Below, piece by piece: positions 16,716 to 25,537 of a stretch of 32,735 nt of DNA. Position 1 is the stretch's first letter, and every line of letters begins with the position of its first letter. The translations under genes were made by a program, and so were the position numbers. This stretch comes from an uncultured Chromatiaceae bacterium (GTDB taxonomy: Bacteria; Pseudomonadota; Gammaproteobacteria; Enterobacterales; Alteromonadaceae). Below the pieces are notes generated by a model. That model saw only the letters and a list, made by a program, of their open reading frames with translations, did no database searches and was not told the origin of the DNA. Location of the stretch: assembly GCA_946482325.1 (NCBI GenBank), contig CAMLRA010000029.1:1-32735 (forward strand), given 5' to 3'.

Positions 16716-19019
16716 ATGTTGATTTTATTTGTGCTCATCGTTGCCCTCGCTGTGGTGTTAGGTGTGACCGATATCCGGCGCAACCTGATCACCAAGCCTA
16801 TTTTTGCCGTCTTCAGAAAAATTCTGCCGCCGTTGTCGGATACCGAGCGCGAAGCGATGGAAGCAGGGGACGTCTGGTGGGATGGTGAACTGTTTAAAGG
16901 CAAACCAGACTGGCAGAAACTGCATCAAATTCCAAAACCGCAATTAAGCGCCGAAGAACAGGCCTTTATGGACAATGAAGTCGAGACGCTGCTGAAAATG
17001 CTCGACGACTACAAAATCGTGCAGGAACAACGCGACCTGCCGGCCGACGTGTGGAATTACATCAAGGCCAATGGCTTCTTTGCGATGATTATCCCTAAAG
17101 CTTATGGCGGCCGTGAGTTCTCTGCGATTGCCAACTCGACTATCGTCTCGCGCATTGCGACCCGCAGCTTAACAGCAGCAGTCACCGTGATGGTGCCAAA
17201 CTCGTTAGGCCCGGGCGAACTGCTGATGCATTATGGTACTCAGGAGCAAAAAGACCGTTGGTTACCAGGCCTCGCAGCCGGGAAAGAAGTGCCTTGTTTT
17301 GCCCTGACAGGCCCGGAAGCAGGTTCTGATGCCGGCGGGATTCCGGATACCGGCGTGGTCTGTAAAGGCCAGTTTGAAGGTAAAGAAGTGATTGGCATCC
17401 GGTTAAACTGGGACAAGCGTTATATCACGCTGGCGCCGGTCGCGACTGTATTAGGCCTGGCGTTTAAACTGTATGACCCGGAAAATCTGCTCGGTGACAA
17501 AGAAGATATCGGTATCACTTGTGCGCTGATCCCAACCTCACACGAAGGTGTGCTGATTGGTGACCGCCACTTCCCGATGAATATGGCGTTTATGAACGGT
17601 ACAACGTATGGCAAAGACGTCTTTATTCCGCTGGAATGGGTCATTGGTGGTCCGGCCTATGTTGGTCGTGGCTGGCGGATGCTGGTGGAATGTCTGTCGG
17701 CAGGCCGTGGTATTTCACTGCCGGCACTGGGCACAGCCACAGGCCATCTGGCGACGCGGATGACAGGTGCATACGCTTATGTGCGTCAGCAGTTTGGTCT
17801 GTCGATTGGTAAGTTTGAAGGTGTGCAGGAGTCATTAGGTCGTATTGGTGGCCTGACGTACAGCTTAGAAGCGATGCGTGTGATGACGGCTGGTGCGATT
17901 GACCTGAAATTAAGCCCATCAGTAGTGACCGCTATTGCTAAGTACCACATGACAGAAATGTCACGCACACTGCTGAACGATTCTTTTGATATCCATGCCG
18001 GCCGTGCTATCCAATGTGGTCCGAAAAACTACCTGGCACATGGTTATATGGGCGTGCCAATTTCTATCACAGTCGAAGGCGCCAACATTCTGACCCGGAA
18101 CCTGATGATTTTTGGCCAGGGTGCTACCCGCTGCCATCCGTACGTATTAAAAGAGTTAGAAGCGGCCGCCAATCCGGACAGCGAAGCGGGCCTCAAGCAA
18201 TTTGATGAGCTGTTGATGAAGCACGTCGGTTTTGCGCTGGGTAATACTTTTGGTGCCTTGTTCCAGGGGCTGACCGGTGGACTGCTGAACAGCTCGCCAG
18301 TCGCGGGTGAAACGGCGCAGTATTACAAACAACTGACGCGGATGAGTAATGGTCTGGCGCTTGCTGCTGATTTCTCGATGTTGATGTTAGGCGGTGATTT
18401 GAAGCGCAAGGAGATGTTGTCCGCGCGTTTAGGTGATGTATTGAGTCACTTGTATATCGCTTCAGCCGTGCTGAAATTCTATGAGGACAATGGCCGTCAA
18501 GTCGCAGACCTGCCGTTTGTGCACTACAGCGTGCAACGCAACTTGTATGAAATCGGCCGTGCTTTTGCCGGATTCTTCAGCAACTTCCCGAACCGTCTGG
18601 TTGGCAAGCTGTTAAAAGGCCTGGTGTTTCCGTTTGGCATCAACTATCAGCTGCCGGATGACGAAATGGCGATGCAAATTTCGGATGCGCTGTTAAAACC
18701 AAGTGTGATCCGCGACCGTCTGACCCACCTGTGTTACTTAGGTGAAGGCGAAAACGACCCAACGGGTTCAATGGAGCAGGCATTCCTGGCTGTCCACGCT
18801 GCGCAGCCGCTGATGAAGAAAATCTTCCTGGCGCAAAAAGACGGCAAAATTGCCCGCAAACTGCCGCTGGATGTGACGATCAACAAAGCCGCTGAACTCG
18901 GCGTGTTAAGTGCCGATGAAGTCGCACAACTGGAGCACATGAACAAACTGCGGTTTGCTGCTATCAGTGTTGACAGCTTTAAACCAGGTGAACTGGAAGC
19001 GCGTGCTTTGCAGGCGTAA
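16716..19019 (+). CDS. fadE: Acyl-CoA dehydrogenase FadE
   Basis: Catalyses the first, FAD-dependent step of fatty acid beta-oxidation. The 767-residue protein is of the large FadE class (E. coli FadE is 814). It begins with a hydrophobic helix (MLILFVLIVALAVVLGV) consistent with membrane association. The acyl-CoA dehydrogenase core spans about 75-500, including FFAMIIPKAYGGREFSAIAN, CFALTGPEAGSDAG and the VEGANILTRNLMIFGQGA region. The C-terminal third is the DUF1974 extension specific to FadE. The ribosome site GAGGAAC precedes the ATG. It is placed after psrA, as expected for a regulator-target pair, and ends at a strong terminator. Confidence 0.96.
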   Translation: MLILFVLIVALAVVLGVTDIRRNLITKPIFAVFRKILPPLSDTEREAMEAGDVWWDGELFKGKPDWQKLHQIPKPQLSAEEQAFMDNEVETLLKMLDDYKIVQEQRDLPADVWNYIKANGFFAMIIPKAYGGREFSAIANSTIVSRIATRSLTAAVTVMVPNSLGPGELLMHYGTQEQKDRWLPGLAAGKEVPCFALTGPEAGSDAGGIPDTGVVCKGQFEGKEVIGIRLNWDKRYITLAPVATVLGLAFKLYDPENLLGDKEDIGITCALIPTSHEGVLIGDRHFPMNMAFMNGTTYGKDVFIPLEWVIGGPAYVGRGWRMLVECLSAGRGISLPALGTATGHLATRMTGAYAYVRQQFGLSIGKFEGVQESLGRIGGLTYSLEAMRVMTAGAIDLKLSPSVVTAIAKYHMTEMSRTLLNDSFDIHAGRAIQCGPKNYLAHGYMGVPISITVEGANILTRNLMIFGQGATRCHPYVLKELEAAANPDSEAGLKQFDELLMKHVGFALGNTFGALFQGLTGGLLNSSPVAGETAQYYKQLTRMSNGLALAADFSMLMLGGDLKRKEMLSARLGDVLSHLYIASAVLKFYEDNGRQVADLPFVHYSVQRNLYEIGRAFAGFFSNFPNRLVGKLLKGLVFPFGINYQLPDDEMAMQISDALLKPSVIRDRLTHLCYLGEGENDPTGSMEQAFLAVHAAQPLMKKIFLAQKDGKIARKLPLDVTINKAAELGVLSADEVAQLEHMNKLRFAAISVDSFKPGELEARALQA

Positions 19020-19032
19020 CTCTGGATTGCAG

Positions 19033-19058
19033 AAAAAGGCGCTACGGCGCCTTTTTTT
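19033..19058 (+). terminator. Intrinsic terminator of fadE
   Basis: AAAAAGGCGC and GCGCCTTTTT pair around TACG, followed by a T run, starting 14 bp after the fadE stop. Confidence 0.93.
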
Positions 19059-19186
19059 ATGCAAGTTGGAGCAGTCATATACAGGTGGCCCTGAGGGCGG
19101 GATAACCACGGCGATAGCCTTCTGATGGCCTATCGGGTAAAGTAATTACCCATTTCTGCCTATAACCTCAAGAGATAAAACACCGC

Positions 19187-20254
19187 ATGTTTGGATCTGT
19201 CATGCTGGACCTGCAGGGTCCGGAAATTACTGCTGAAGAAATCGAATTGTTAGACCATCCGGCCGTTGGCGGGGTGATTTATTTTACCCGCAATTACCAG
19301 GACAAAGCCCAGTTGCGTGAATTAGTGCGCCGTACCCGTGCGGCCAGTCGTAACCCACTGTTGTTAGCGGTTGACCATGAAGGCGGCCGGGTGCAGCGTT
19401 TTCGGCCGGAATTCACCTTAGTGCCGGCGATGGGGCAGATTTTACCGGGCGCTGAAGGGGATTTAACCCAAGCGCAGCAATTTGCCACTGAGATGGCCTG
19501 GCTGATGGCGATGGAAGTGCTGACGCAGGATATTGATATTTCATTTGCGCCTGTTGCCGATGTCTGGGGCGTTTGTGATGTGATCAGAAACCGGGCGTTT
19601 TCTGCTGACCCAACTGAAGTGATTGCGATGGTGCAGGCTTTTACCAAAGGGATGCACAGTGCCGGCATGAAAACCACCGGCAAACATTTCCCGGGTCATG
19701 GTTCAGTCAAAGAAGATTCACACCTGCAGCTGCCGGTGGATAACCGTAGCCGTGAAGCCATCGAAGCGCTGGATTTGTTTATTTTCCGCGAACTGGCTAA
19801 AGCCGGTGCACTGGACGCTGTGATGCCTGCGCATGTGGTCTATCCGGCTTTTTGTGATAAAGCCGCTGGTTTCTCTGACTATTGGCTGCAAACCGTGTTA
19901 CGCAGCCAGATGCAGTTTGATGGGGTGATTTTCAGTGATGATTTAGGCATGGCGGGTGCGCATCAGGCCGGCAGTTATCAGCAGCGTGCTGACGCGGCAT
20001 TAACCGCCGGCTGTGACATGGTGCTGGTTTGCAACGACCGCAAAGGTGCCATCGAAGTGTTGGATACTTTGCCACAGGCATTCTGGCAGCACAGCAGCGC
20101 ACGGCTTGGCAAACTCAAGCACCACAATACCACCACTGAGGCGCAGCTGGCGCAAAGCCCGCGTTATCGGCAAGCCGTTGAACTGGCTGCACGTTTACGC
20201 GCGGTGGAAGTGACCGGTGGCGCCAGTTCCGCTGGTATTGTCGAACGCACATAA
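19187..20254 (+). CDS. nagZ: Beta-N-acetylhexosaminidase NagZ
   Basis: A cytosolic GH3 enzyme that removes N-acetylglucosamine from anhydromuropeptides in peptidoglycan recycling. The start MFGSVMLDLQGPE matches the family N-terminus. The substrate-binding DHEGGRVQRF lies near residue 64, the flexible catalytic-histidine loop is KHFPGHGSVKEDSH at 166-179, and the nucleophile lies in SDDL at 250-253. The 355-residue length fits the family. No strong ribosome site is visible (AAGAGA, 13 bp upstream). The 167-bp gap upstream holds a small hairpin (19112-19135) and an inverted repeat GGGTAA/TTACCC (19135-19151). A GNAT gene follows 23 bp downstream, probably co-transcribed. Confidence 0.96.
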   Translation: MFGSVMLDLQGPEITAEEIELLDHPAVGGVIYFTRNYQDKAQLRELVRRTRAASRNPLLLAVDHEGGRVQRFRPEFTLVPAMGQILPGAEGDLTQAQQFATEMAWLMAMEVLTQDIDISFAPVADVWGVCDVIRNRAFSADPTEVIAMVQAFTKGMHSAGMKTTGKHFPGHGSVKEDSHLQLPVDNRSREAIEALDLFIFRELAKAGALDAVMPAHVVYPAFCDKAAGFSDYWLQTVLRSQMQFDGVIFSDDLGMAGAHQAGSYQQRADAALTAGCDMVLVCNDRKGAIEVLDTLPQAFWQHSSARLGKLKHHNTTTEAQLAQSPRYRQAVELAARLRAVEVTGGASSAGIVERT

Positions 20255-20277
20255 AGCTATGTTGAGGAAAAATATCG

Positions 20278-20784
20278 ATGATTGAAACCCGCATTCCCGG
20301 TCTTAGCCTGCGTTTGGCTACAGCCAATGATGTGCCACAGATTTTAAGTTTTATCCGCCAACTGGCTGAATATGAAAAGCTGCTGGATATGGTGGTGGCT
20401 GATGAGGCCAAACTCAGCGCAACGCTGTTTGGCGAAAAAGCTTACGCTGAAGTCGTGATCGCCGACTATCAGGGTAAGCCGGCCGGTTTTGCCTTGTTCT
20501 TCCATAATTATTCGACTTTCCTCGCCAAACCAGGCATTTATCTTGAAGATTTATTTGTCGACCCGGCGCTGCGCGGCCTTGGCATTGGCAAGGCGTTGAT
20601 CACTTATCTGGCGACTTTAGCTGTCGAGCGTGATTGTGGCCGGCTGGAATGGTCAGTGCTGGACTGGAACCAGCCAGCGATTGAGTTTTATCAGTCGCTC
20701 GGCGCTCAGATGCTACACGACTGGCGTATCAACCGGGTGACTGGTGAGACGCTGCATGCTATGGCGGGTATGTTTCCGGGCTGA
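20278..20784 (+). CDS. GNAT-family N-acetyltransferase (diamine acetyltransferase-like)
   Basis: A 168-residue acetyl-CoA-dependent acetyltransferase. The acetyl-CoA loop is RGLGIGKAL after the strand YLEDLFVDPAL; the latter phrase and the ending WNQPAIEFYQSLGA resemble spermidine/thialysine (SSAT-like) acetyltransferases. The acceptor is probably a small amine, but this is inference. A GAGGAAA ribosome site precedes the ATG. It is likely co-transcribed with nagZ and ends at a bidirectional terminator. Confidence 0.85.
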   Translation: MIETRIPGLSLRLATANDVPQILSFIRQLAEYEKLLDMVVADEAKLSATLFGEKAYAEVVIADYQGKPAGFALFFHNYSTFLAKPGIYLEDLFVDPALRGLGIGKALITYLATLAVERDCGRLEWSVLDWNQPAIEFYQSLGAQMLHDWRINRVTGETLHAMAGMFPG

Positions 20785-20795
20785 GTCTGGATAAA

Positions 20796-20824
20796 AAAAC
20801 GGGTGCCTTTGCCGCACCCGTTTT
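20796..20824. terminator. Bidirectional intrinsic terminator
   Basis: AAAACGGGTGC pairs with GCACCCGTTTT around CTTTGCC, with A and T runs on opposite flanks. It lies between the convergent GNAT and PHB-depolymerase-like genes and serves both. Confidence 0.9.
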
Positions 20825-20847
20825 CCATTTTAAGTTCAGCGATTGAG

Positions 20848-21864
20848 TTAACCTTTAAAGCCAATAGCTTTGGCCAGCGCCATCACGGCTTTAAGTTGCG
20901 GGCCTTGCTGATTGGCATAATTGCCATCGGTGTAGCCCCACCAGTCCCAGCAGCCGTTTGGATTAAAAGGTGCCATCGCACTCTTTTCGGTCTGCGGATA
21001 TAACACCACGATATTGTTGCTATCCGCCCATTCATTCAGGCCAGTGCCTTTGGCATAGGCATCGCCGACCGCGCCGGCATATTGTTTACAGCCATGAAAG
21101 CTGATGTGCAGAGTGCAACTAGTGGCTTTGGCACAGTTCTGTGGAATGTAGATATAACCGGTTTCACCTAAGGTTGATGCGGTATCGCCGGCAAGTTTTT
21201 GCTGTTGCAGCGTCAACAACTGGCCTGTGGTTTTATCCGCTTTGGCTTGTAAGTCCGGGTACAGATGTTTGAGCAGGGCGCCGGCGGCATCATAACCACA
21301 AGCACCGAGATAAGGCGCTTCGGACAGCTCACAGCCCGCACCTTGGTTGGCGGTCGGGAAATTGTGGCCAAAGGCTTTGTCGTTGACATACTGGACTTTG
21401 GCGCCCAGTTGCTGATATTGCGTAGCCAGCGCGTCGCTGACTTTGCTGTGGACGGTTTTATCCGCGGTGCCGTGTAACAAAAATACCGGAGTGTTTTTGA
21501 GGTGCGACAAAGGCGCTACGGTACCGGCAGCGGCCTGCTGTTGCAGCAAAGCTGCGGCTTTGACTAAATCTGGTTGGCTGCTGTCTTTATTAAAACAGTG
21601 CTCGAGCGCAACCTGCAATGAGTTCTGCGCACAGCCGTAAGGTCCGGCAGCAATAATACCGGCGCCTGACACTTTATCGCTGTAGGCCAGATGGAACTGG
21701 TTGGCCATATAACCGCCGGAAGATAAACCGGAGACTGACAACTTCGGCGCCAGCTGCAGTGTGGGCAACTCAGTGGCTGACAGCTCGGCAGCGGGCAGGG
21801 CGTCACTCAGCAGCAGACAGCTTGTAGTGAAAAAAGCGGAAGAAACAGCGGTTCTGATTTGCAT
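20848..21864 (-). CDS. Secreted PHB-depolymerase-family esterase (Penicillium-like permuted type)
   Basis: An exported alpha/beta-hydrolase likely acting on short-chain polyhydroxyalkanoate or related esters. Numbering from the chosen ATG at 21864 (338 residues), the lipase box GLSSG is at about 46-50 just after the signal peptide. The acid lies in LHGTADKTVH and the histidine in FGHNFPT. A late SFHGCKQ supplies a Cys for the oxyanion hole. The order Ser-Asp-His and then HGC is that of the Penicillium funiculosum depolymerase, a circularly permuted form of the usual enzyme. The start at 21864 has AGGA at a good distance; the ATG at 21873 does not. No separate substrate-binding or linker domain is present. 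Confidence 0.82.
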   Translation of the reverse strand: MQIRTAVSSAFFTTSCLLLSDALPAAELSATELPTLQLAPKLSVSGLSSGGYMANQFHLAYSDKVSGAGIIAAGPYGCAQNSLQVALEHCFNKDSSQPDLVKAAALLQQQAAAGTVAPLSHLKNTPVFLLHGTADKTVHSKVSDALATQYQQLGAKVQYVNDKAFGHNFPTANQGAGCELSEAPYLGACGYDAAGALLKHLYPDLQAKADKTTGQLLTLQQQKLAGDTASTLGETGYIYIPQNCAKATSCTLHISFHGCKQYAGAVGDAYAKGTGLNEWADSNNIVVLYPQTEKSAMAPFNPNGCWDWWGYTDGNYANQQGPQLKAVMALAKAIGFKG

Positions 21865-21898
21865 AAAAGCCATCCTGGTTGAAAAGGCAAAATAACAA

Positions 21899-21915
21899 AC
21901 CAGCCATTGGCTGGT
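21899..21915 (-). promoter_or_regulatory. Inverted repeat before the esterase gene
   Basis: ACCAGCC and GGCTGGT flank a three-base centre, 35 bp before the esterase start. On the minus strand it is followed by TTTGTTATTTT, so it could be an operator or a weak attenuator-like hairpin in the leader. Confidence 0.35.
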
Positions 21916-22075
21916 GATAGTTGAGCTTGTCGCGCCGGGCGCAGTGCGTCAATAGTGCTTTCGTACAGTGCCGGAAGTTCTCGCTGCTAAATTGCTATCT
22001 GCTTGTCAGTGCTCATAAAATTATGGGACTATCAACAGAAACCTGAAGCCGCAGGCTCACACAATGGAGTACCAG

Positions 22076-23104
22076 ATGGCACAACCCCAACAACGTGATG
22101 AACGTATCGATTTACTGCGTTTTATTGGCCTTGCCATGGTGATCCTGGCGCATGTGTATCCGCCGATGTGGGTGGCGCAGCTGCGCAATTTTGATGTGCC
22201 GCTGATGGTGTTGGTGTCGGCGTTATCCTTTAGCGCTTCGGTCAAACAAGAAAGTTATGGTCAGTATGTCTGGGCGCGGGTGAAACGACTGGTGTTTCCG
22301 GTCTGGTTATTTTTGACGCTGTATTTTGCTGTGCAATGGGCTTTTGCTTACCCGCAGGCGTTGCCGGACCCGGAAAAAATTGTACGCTCATACACCATGA
22401 TTGATGGCATCGGTTATGTCTGGGTTATCCGGGTGTTTTTACTGGTCGCTTTGCTGGCGCCATTTATCTATCGTTTCCATCAGCGCACCGCAGCGAATAG
22501 CCAGTATTTCCGCGTATTACTGCTATGGTATCTGGCTTATGAAGTGGCCGTAGTGATGCTGATGCCAGAGCTTTCCGGCGTGGCGCGCACAGTGCTGCGC
22601 AACACCGTATTTGATGCCGTGCCTTTTGCTTTATTGTTCGCCTTAGGTTTACGTATCCCTGCCATGCCCAGAGCAGAACTGTGGCGCTTATCAGGGCTAT
22701 TCACGGCAGTATTTTTACTGTTTGCCCTGTGGTTTTTCTGGCAACAAGGCAGCTTTGTGCGCACGCAAAGTTTTAAATATCCGCCGCAGCACTATTATCT
22801 GGCGTATGCGCTGATGTGTGCCTTCGTGCTCTGGCTGATTGCCGAGTCTTTGTTGACATTTTTGCGTAGTAGCAGGCTGATTGGTTTTGTATTGTTTGCC
22901 GGCAGCAACAGCATCTGGATTTATTTGTGGCATATCCTCTTTTTGCAAATTTTCAATCAAAGCTGGGGCCAAAAGTACTTGCTGGTATTTGCCTGCTCCG
23001 CGCTGGTCACCTGGGTACAGGTCACTGTTATTCAACGCTATTGGTTGCCTCATGTTGAAAATTCTGCCACGAAACGAAACATCAGGGCGCTACTGACGGG
23101 TTAA
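22076..23104 (+). CDS. Membrane acyltransferase, acyltransferase-3 family
   Basis: An integral membrane protein with about ten hydrophobic helices that transfers acyl groups, usually acetyl, to surface glycans or similar acceptors. The opening RDERIDLLRFIGLAMVILAH carries the family's Arg and His, and DVPLMVLVSALSF resembles the second conserved motif. I chose the ATG at 22076, which follows GGAG at 6 bp; the ATG at 22064 would add four residues. 342 residues. It stands alone between two unrelated units, with no glycan cluster nearby, so the acceptor cannot be guessed. A terminator follows. Confidence 0.85.
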   Translation: MAQPQQRDERIDLLRFIGLAMVILAHVYPPMWVAQLRNFDVPLMVLVSALSFSASVKQESYGQYVWARVKRLVFPVWLFLTLYFAVQWAFAYPQALPDPEKIVRSYTMIDGIGYVWVIRVFLLVALLAPFIYRFHQRTAANSQYFRVLLLWYLAYEVAVVMLMPELSGVARTVLRNTVFDAVPFALLFALGLRIPAMPRAELWRLSGLFTAVFLLFALWFFWQQGSFVRTQSFKYPPQHYYLAYALMCAFVLWLIAESLLTFLRSSRLIGFVLFAGSNSIWIYLWHILFLQIFNQSWGQKYLLVFACSALVTWVQVTVIQRYWLPHVENSATKRNIRALLTG

Positions 23105-23124
23105 TCTGACACTATCGCGCTGAC

Positions 23125-23151
23125 AAGCCCGCAGCAGCGGGCTTTGTTTTT
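23125..23151 (+). terminator. Intrinsic terminator of the acyltransferase gene
   Basis: AAGCCCGC and GCGGGCTT pair around AGCA, followed by TGTTTTT, 20 bp after the stop. Confidence 0.9.
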
Positions 23152-23209
23152 CTCATTTGCCTCATGGCGGGTATTAGTGTCAGCGTCTGATATTTCTGTG
23201 GCCATTTCA

Positions 23210-23238
23210 TTGACAGTCGCAGGAATGCCAATAATACT
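23210..23238 (+). promoter_or_regulatory. Sigma-70 promoter of the receiver-cheC-kinase operon
   Basis: A consensus -35 TTGACA (23210-23215), a 17-bp spacer and AATACT (23233-23238, four of six) lie 36 bp before the first gene. The expected transcript start falls in the 16-bp element that recurs before cheW. Confidence 0.6.
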
Positions 23239-23239
23239 T

Positions 23240-23255
23240 GAGGACAAATGAGACA
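23240..23255 (+). repeat. 16-bp element, copy 1 (also before cheW)
   Basis: GAGGACAAATGAGACA, identical to 29490-29505. Here the embedded ATG opens only a five-codon frame (MRHLF, stop) ahead of the receiver gene's own ribosome site GAGG. It may be a shared leader or regulator site, or chance. Confidence 0.35.
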
Positions 23256-23273
23256 TTTGTTCTGAGGTGTGTG

Positions 23274-23639
23274 ATGGCGATACCGGTAACTATTGCTGAT
23301 GACTCGATGTTATCCCGTAAGACGGTGCGAAAAGCCTTGCCACCTGATTGGGATATAGAGCTCACCGAAGCCTGCAACGGCAAAGAAGCACTGGCGGCTG
23401 TAGCGGCCGGCAAAGCTGAAGTGCTGTTTCTTGATTTGACGATGCCGGAGCTTGATGGTTTTGGTGTTCTAAAAGCGCTGCACGATCACCATGCCAAAAC
23501 CGTTGTGATAGTGATCAGCGCCGATATTCAGCCGGAGGCGCGGAAAATCGTCGAATCATTGGGGGCCTTCCGCTTTCTCAACAAACCACTACAACCAGAC
23601 CAACTACGCCAAACGCTGGCGGATTTGGGGTTGTTATGA
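23274..23639 (+). CDS. Stand-alone receiver (CheY-like response regulator)
   Basis: A 121-residue single-domain receiver. The acid pocket is D9-D10, the phospho-acceptor D54 (LFLDLTMPELDG), with S82 (VISAD) and K104 (LNKPL) at the switch positions, so it should be phosphorylatable. The ATG at 23274 follows GAGG at 6 bp; a TTG at 23238 would add twelve poor residues. Its TGA overlaps the cheC ATG by four bases. With CheC as immediate partner and two kinases downstream, it is probably the CheC substrate and the phospho-acceptor of one of them. There is no output domain, so it acts by protein contact. Confidence 0.92.
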   Translation: MAIPVTIADDSMLSRKTVRKALPPDWDIELTEACNGKEALAAVAAGKAEVLFLDLTMPELDGFGVLKALHDHHAKTVVIVISADIQPEARKIVESLGAFRFLNKPLQPDQLRQTLADLGLL

Positions 23640-24214
23640 GTACCTTACTCAGTGAGTTGCAACGTGATGCGTTGCAGGAATTGATGAACATTTCAATGGG
23701 GCAGGCTGCCAATGCGTTGGCCCGCTTGATTGAAGCGAAAATAACTCTGTCGATCCCAAAGATAGTGATGGTTTCAGCGACAGAGTTTCAACAGATGTTT
23801 GTCACGGACCTTTATTGGTTCACCCGTCAGTCATTCCTCGGCAGTGTCAAAGGTGAAGTGCTGACCTTGCTGGCTCGCGCCGGCACTGAAGCTATCGGCG
23901 AGTTAATGGATTATGCATTGCCATTGGATGACCGGAGCAGGAAAGAACTATTACTTGAACTGGCGAATATTCTGGCCGGAGCCTGTTTGAATGGTTTTTC
24001 CAGTCAACTGGCACTGCATGCAAAACTCAGCATGCCAACTATGTTTTCCCCTGATGTCCGTCAGGCTGAAAGTTTCCGTTGGTCCAGTACTTTACTGCTG
24101 GAAGTCGAGTTCCAACTGGAGGGAACGGCCTTTGATTCCCGCATTGTGATTTGTCTGGAAGGTGAATCCGTCGAAATATTGATTGCGAAACTAAATGCGT
24201 TGCTGGAGGATTGA
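23636..24214 (+). CDS. cheC: CheC-type CheY-P phosphatase
   Basis: A 192-residue protein of the CheC/CheX/FliY family that hydrolyses phospho-CheY. Both active sites follow the family rule (D/S, x3, E, x2, N, x22, P). Site 1 is D11-E15-N18-P41, exact. Site 2 is E104-E108-N111-P134, with Glu in place of Asp/Ser at the first position. This two-site pattern fits CheC rather than the dimeric CheX. No FliY-type SpoA domain is present. It is translated from an ATGA overlap with the receiver gene, which is presumably its substrate. No CheD, the usual CheC partner, is in the window. Confidence 0.85.
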   Translation: MSTLLSELQRDALQELMNISMGQAANALARLIEAKITLSIPKIVMVSATEFQQMFVTDLYWFTRQSFLGSVKGEVLTLLARAGTEAIGELMDYALPLDDRSRKELLLELANILAGACLNGFSSQLALHAKLSMPTMFSPDVRQAESFRWSSTLLLEVEFQLEGTAFDSRIVICLEGESVEILIAKLNALLED

Positions 24215-24217
24215 GTC

Positions 24218-25537
24218 ATGGACCTGCCGCGCCTGCATCTTCAGCTCAATAACCGGCTACCGCTGGGTATCTGTGTGTTAAATGCAGAGTACCAGGTGTT
24301 ATATTGGAATGAGTTCTTCAGCGACCGTACCGGTCAGAATCTTGCTGCGGTGCAAGGGAAAAATCTGCTTGAGATGTTTCCCGAGCAAGCGCGGTATCTG
24401 AAGAAAAAAATCGACAGCGTCTTAGTCCTCAATAACGCCAGCTTTTCTTACTGGGAACATCAACCTCATATTTTTCCTTTTTCGTCCAGTCGTCCTATCA
24501 CCGGCGAAGAAACGCTGATGTATCAGAATATTGAATTTCTGCCCATCGACAGTGAAGACAGCACTGTGCGGTCAGTTTGCCTTGTTGTACAGGATGTCAC
24601 TGAACTCGCTAGTTATTTTCAGGCTGAACAACAACTCTCGGCGCGATTAGAGCAAGAGGGCGCCGCACTGAAAATATTAAACGACAAGCTATCGATGGCC
24701 CAAAATCAGTTACTACAATCAGAAAAAATGGCCGCAATCGGCCAACTGGCCGCAGGGGTAGCCCATGAAATTAATAACCCTATTGGCTTTATCAGCTCCA
24801 ATTTACAAACACTACAAGACTATGCAGCGCGGCTGCTGAAATTAACCGCCTTCTATGAAAAGGTCGTCATTAAAACGGGTAATGAAACTTTCCTCGCGCT
24901 GCAGCGTGACACTCAGCAACGTCTGCAATTTGATTTCGTGCGGCAGGATTTACCGGAGTTATTAAGCGAATCCATTGACGGCATTGAACGGGTCTCAGAA
25001 ATAGTCAAAAACCTGAAAGCATTTTCTCATGTTGATAATGCACAGTGGCAGCATGCCAATCTGCTGGAAGGTCTGGAAAATACCCTGAAAATTGCTGCCA
25101 ATCAGCTCAAGTATAAAGTCGAAATCCACCGCGATTTTGCGACAGATTTGCCGGAAGTTTATTGTCAGCCCAATCAGATCAATCAGGTGTTTTTAAATCT
25201 GCTGGTGAATGCCGCCCAGGCAATGGAACACAAAGGCCATTTATATCTGCGGGCCTGGCAGCAGGAACAATCTGTCTGTGTGGAAGTTCGCGACACCGGT
25301 CATGGCATTGCGCCCGACCATATGAAGCGTCTGTTTGAACCCTTTTTTACCACCAAACCGGTCGGCAGCGGTACAGGGTTGGGATTGTCATTGTCTTATA
25401 GCATTGTGAAAAAGCATCAGGGTGAGATCCAGGTCAGTTCGGTATTAGGGGAAGGCGCCAGTTTTGTCGTTATCCTGCCGATTAGCGGTCCGGTGCAGGA
25501 AACTGATGCCAGTCTGAACAAGCAGGTATTCTCATGA
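24218..25537 (+). CDS. Cytoplasmic PAS-domain sensor histidine kinase
   Basis: A 439-residue kinase without membrane segments. A PAS domain lies at about 10-125 (LGICVLNAEYQVLYWNEFF), then a coiled coil (about 130-170), the dimerisation/phospho-acceptor domain with H183 in AAGVAHEINNPIGF, and an HATPase domain with N-box VNAAQAME, G1 DTGHGI and G2 GSGTGLGLSLS. The HEINNP type H-box is typical of ZraS/NtrB-like kinases. It starts 3 bp after cheC and overlaps the hybrid kinase by ATGA. It lacks its own receiver, so it may phosphorylate the stand-alone receiver or feed the hybrid kinase. The PAS signal is unknown. Confidence 0.93.
   Translation: MDLPRLHLQLNNRLPLGICVLNAEYQVLYWNEFFSDRTGQNLAAVQGKNLLEMFPEQARYLKKKIDSVLVLNNASFSYWEHQPHIFPFSSSRPITGEETLMYQNIEFLPIDSEDSTVRSVCLVVQDVTELASYFQAEQQLSARLEQEGAALKILNDKLSMAQNQLLQSEKMAAIGQLAAGVAHEINNPIGFISSNLQTLQDYAARLLKLTAFYEKVVIKTGNETFLALQRDTQQRLQFDFVRQDLPELLSESIDGIERVSEIVKNLKAFSHVDNAQWQHANLLEGLENTLKIAANQLKYKVEIHRDFATDLPEVYCQPNQINQVFLNLLVNAAQAMEHKGHLYLRAWQQEQSVCVEVRDTGHGIAPDHMKRLFEPFFTTKPVGSGTGLGLSLSYSIVKKHQGEIQVSSVLGEGASFVVILPISGPVQETDASLNKQVFS

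Noticed and set aside
19112..19151. Hairpin CGATAG/CTATCG and repeat GGGTAA/TTACCC before nagZ as a riboswitch
   Set aside because: The stem has a bulge and a long loop, no known riboswitch core is visible and the repeats are short; noted in the nagZ entry only.
23238..23273. TTG start extending the first receiver by 12 residues
   Set aside because: ATG 23274 has GAGG at 6 bp and a receiver-like start; the TTG would lie at the predicted transcript start.
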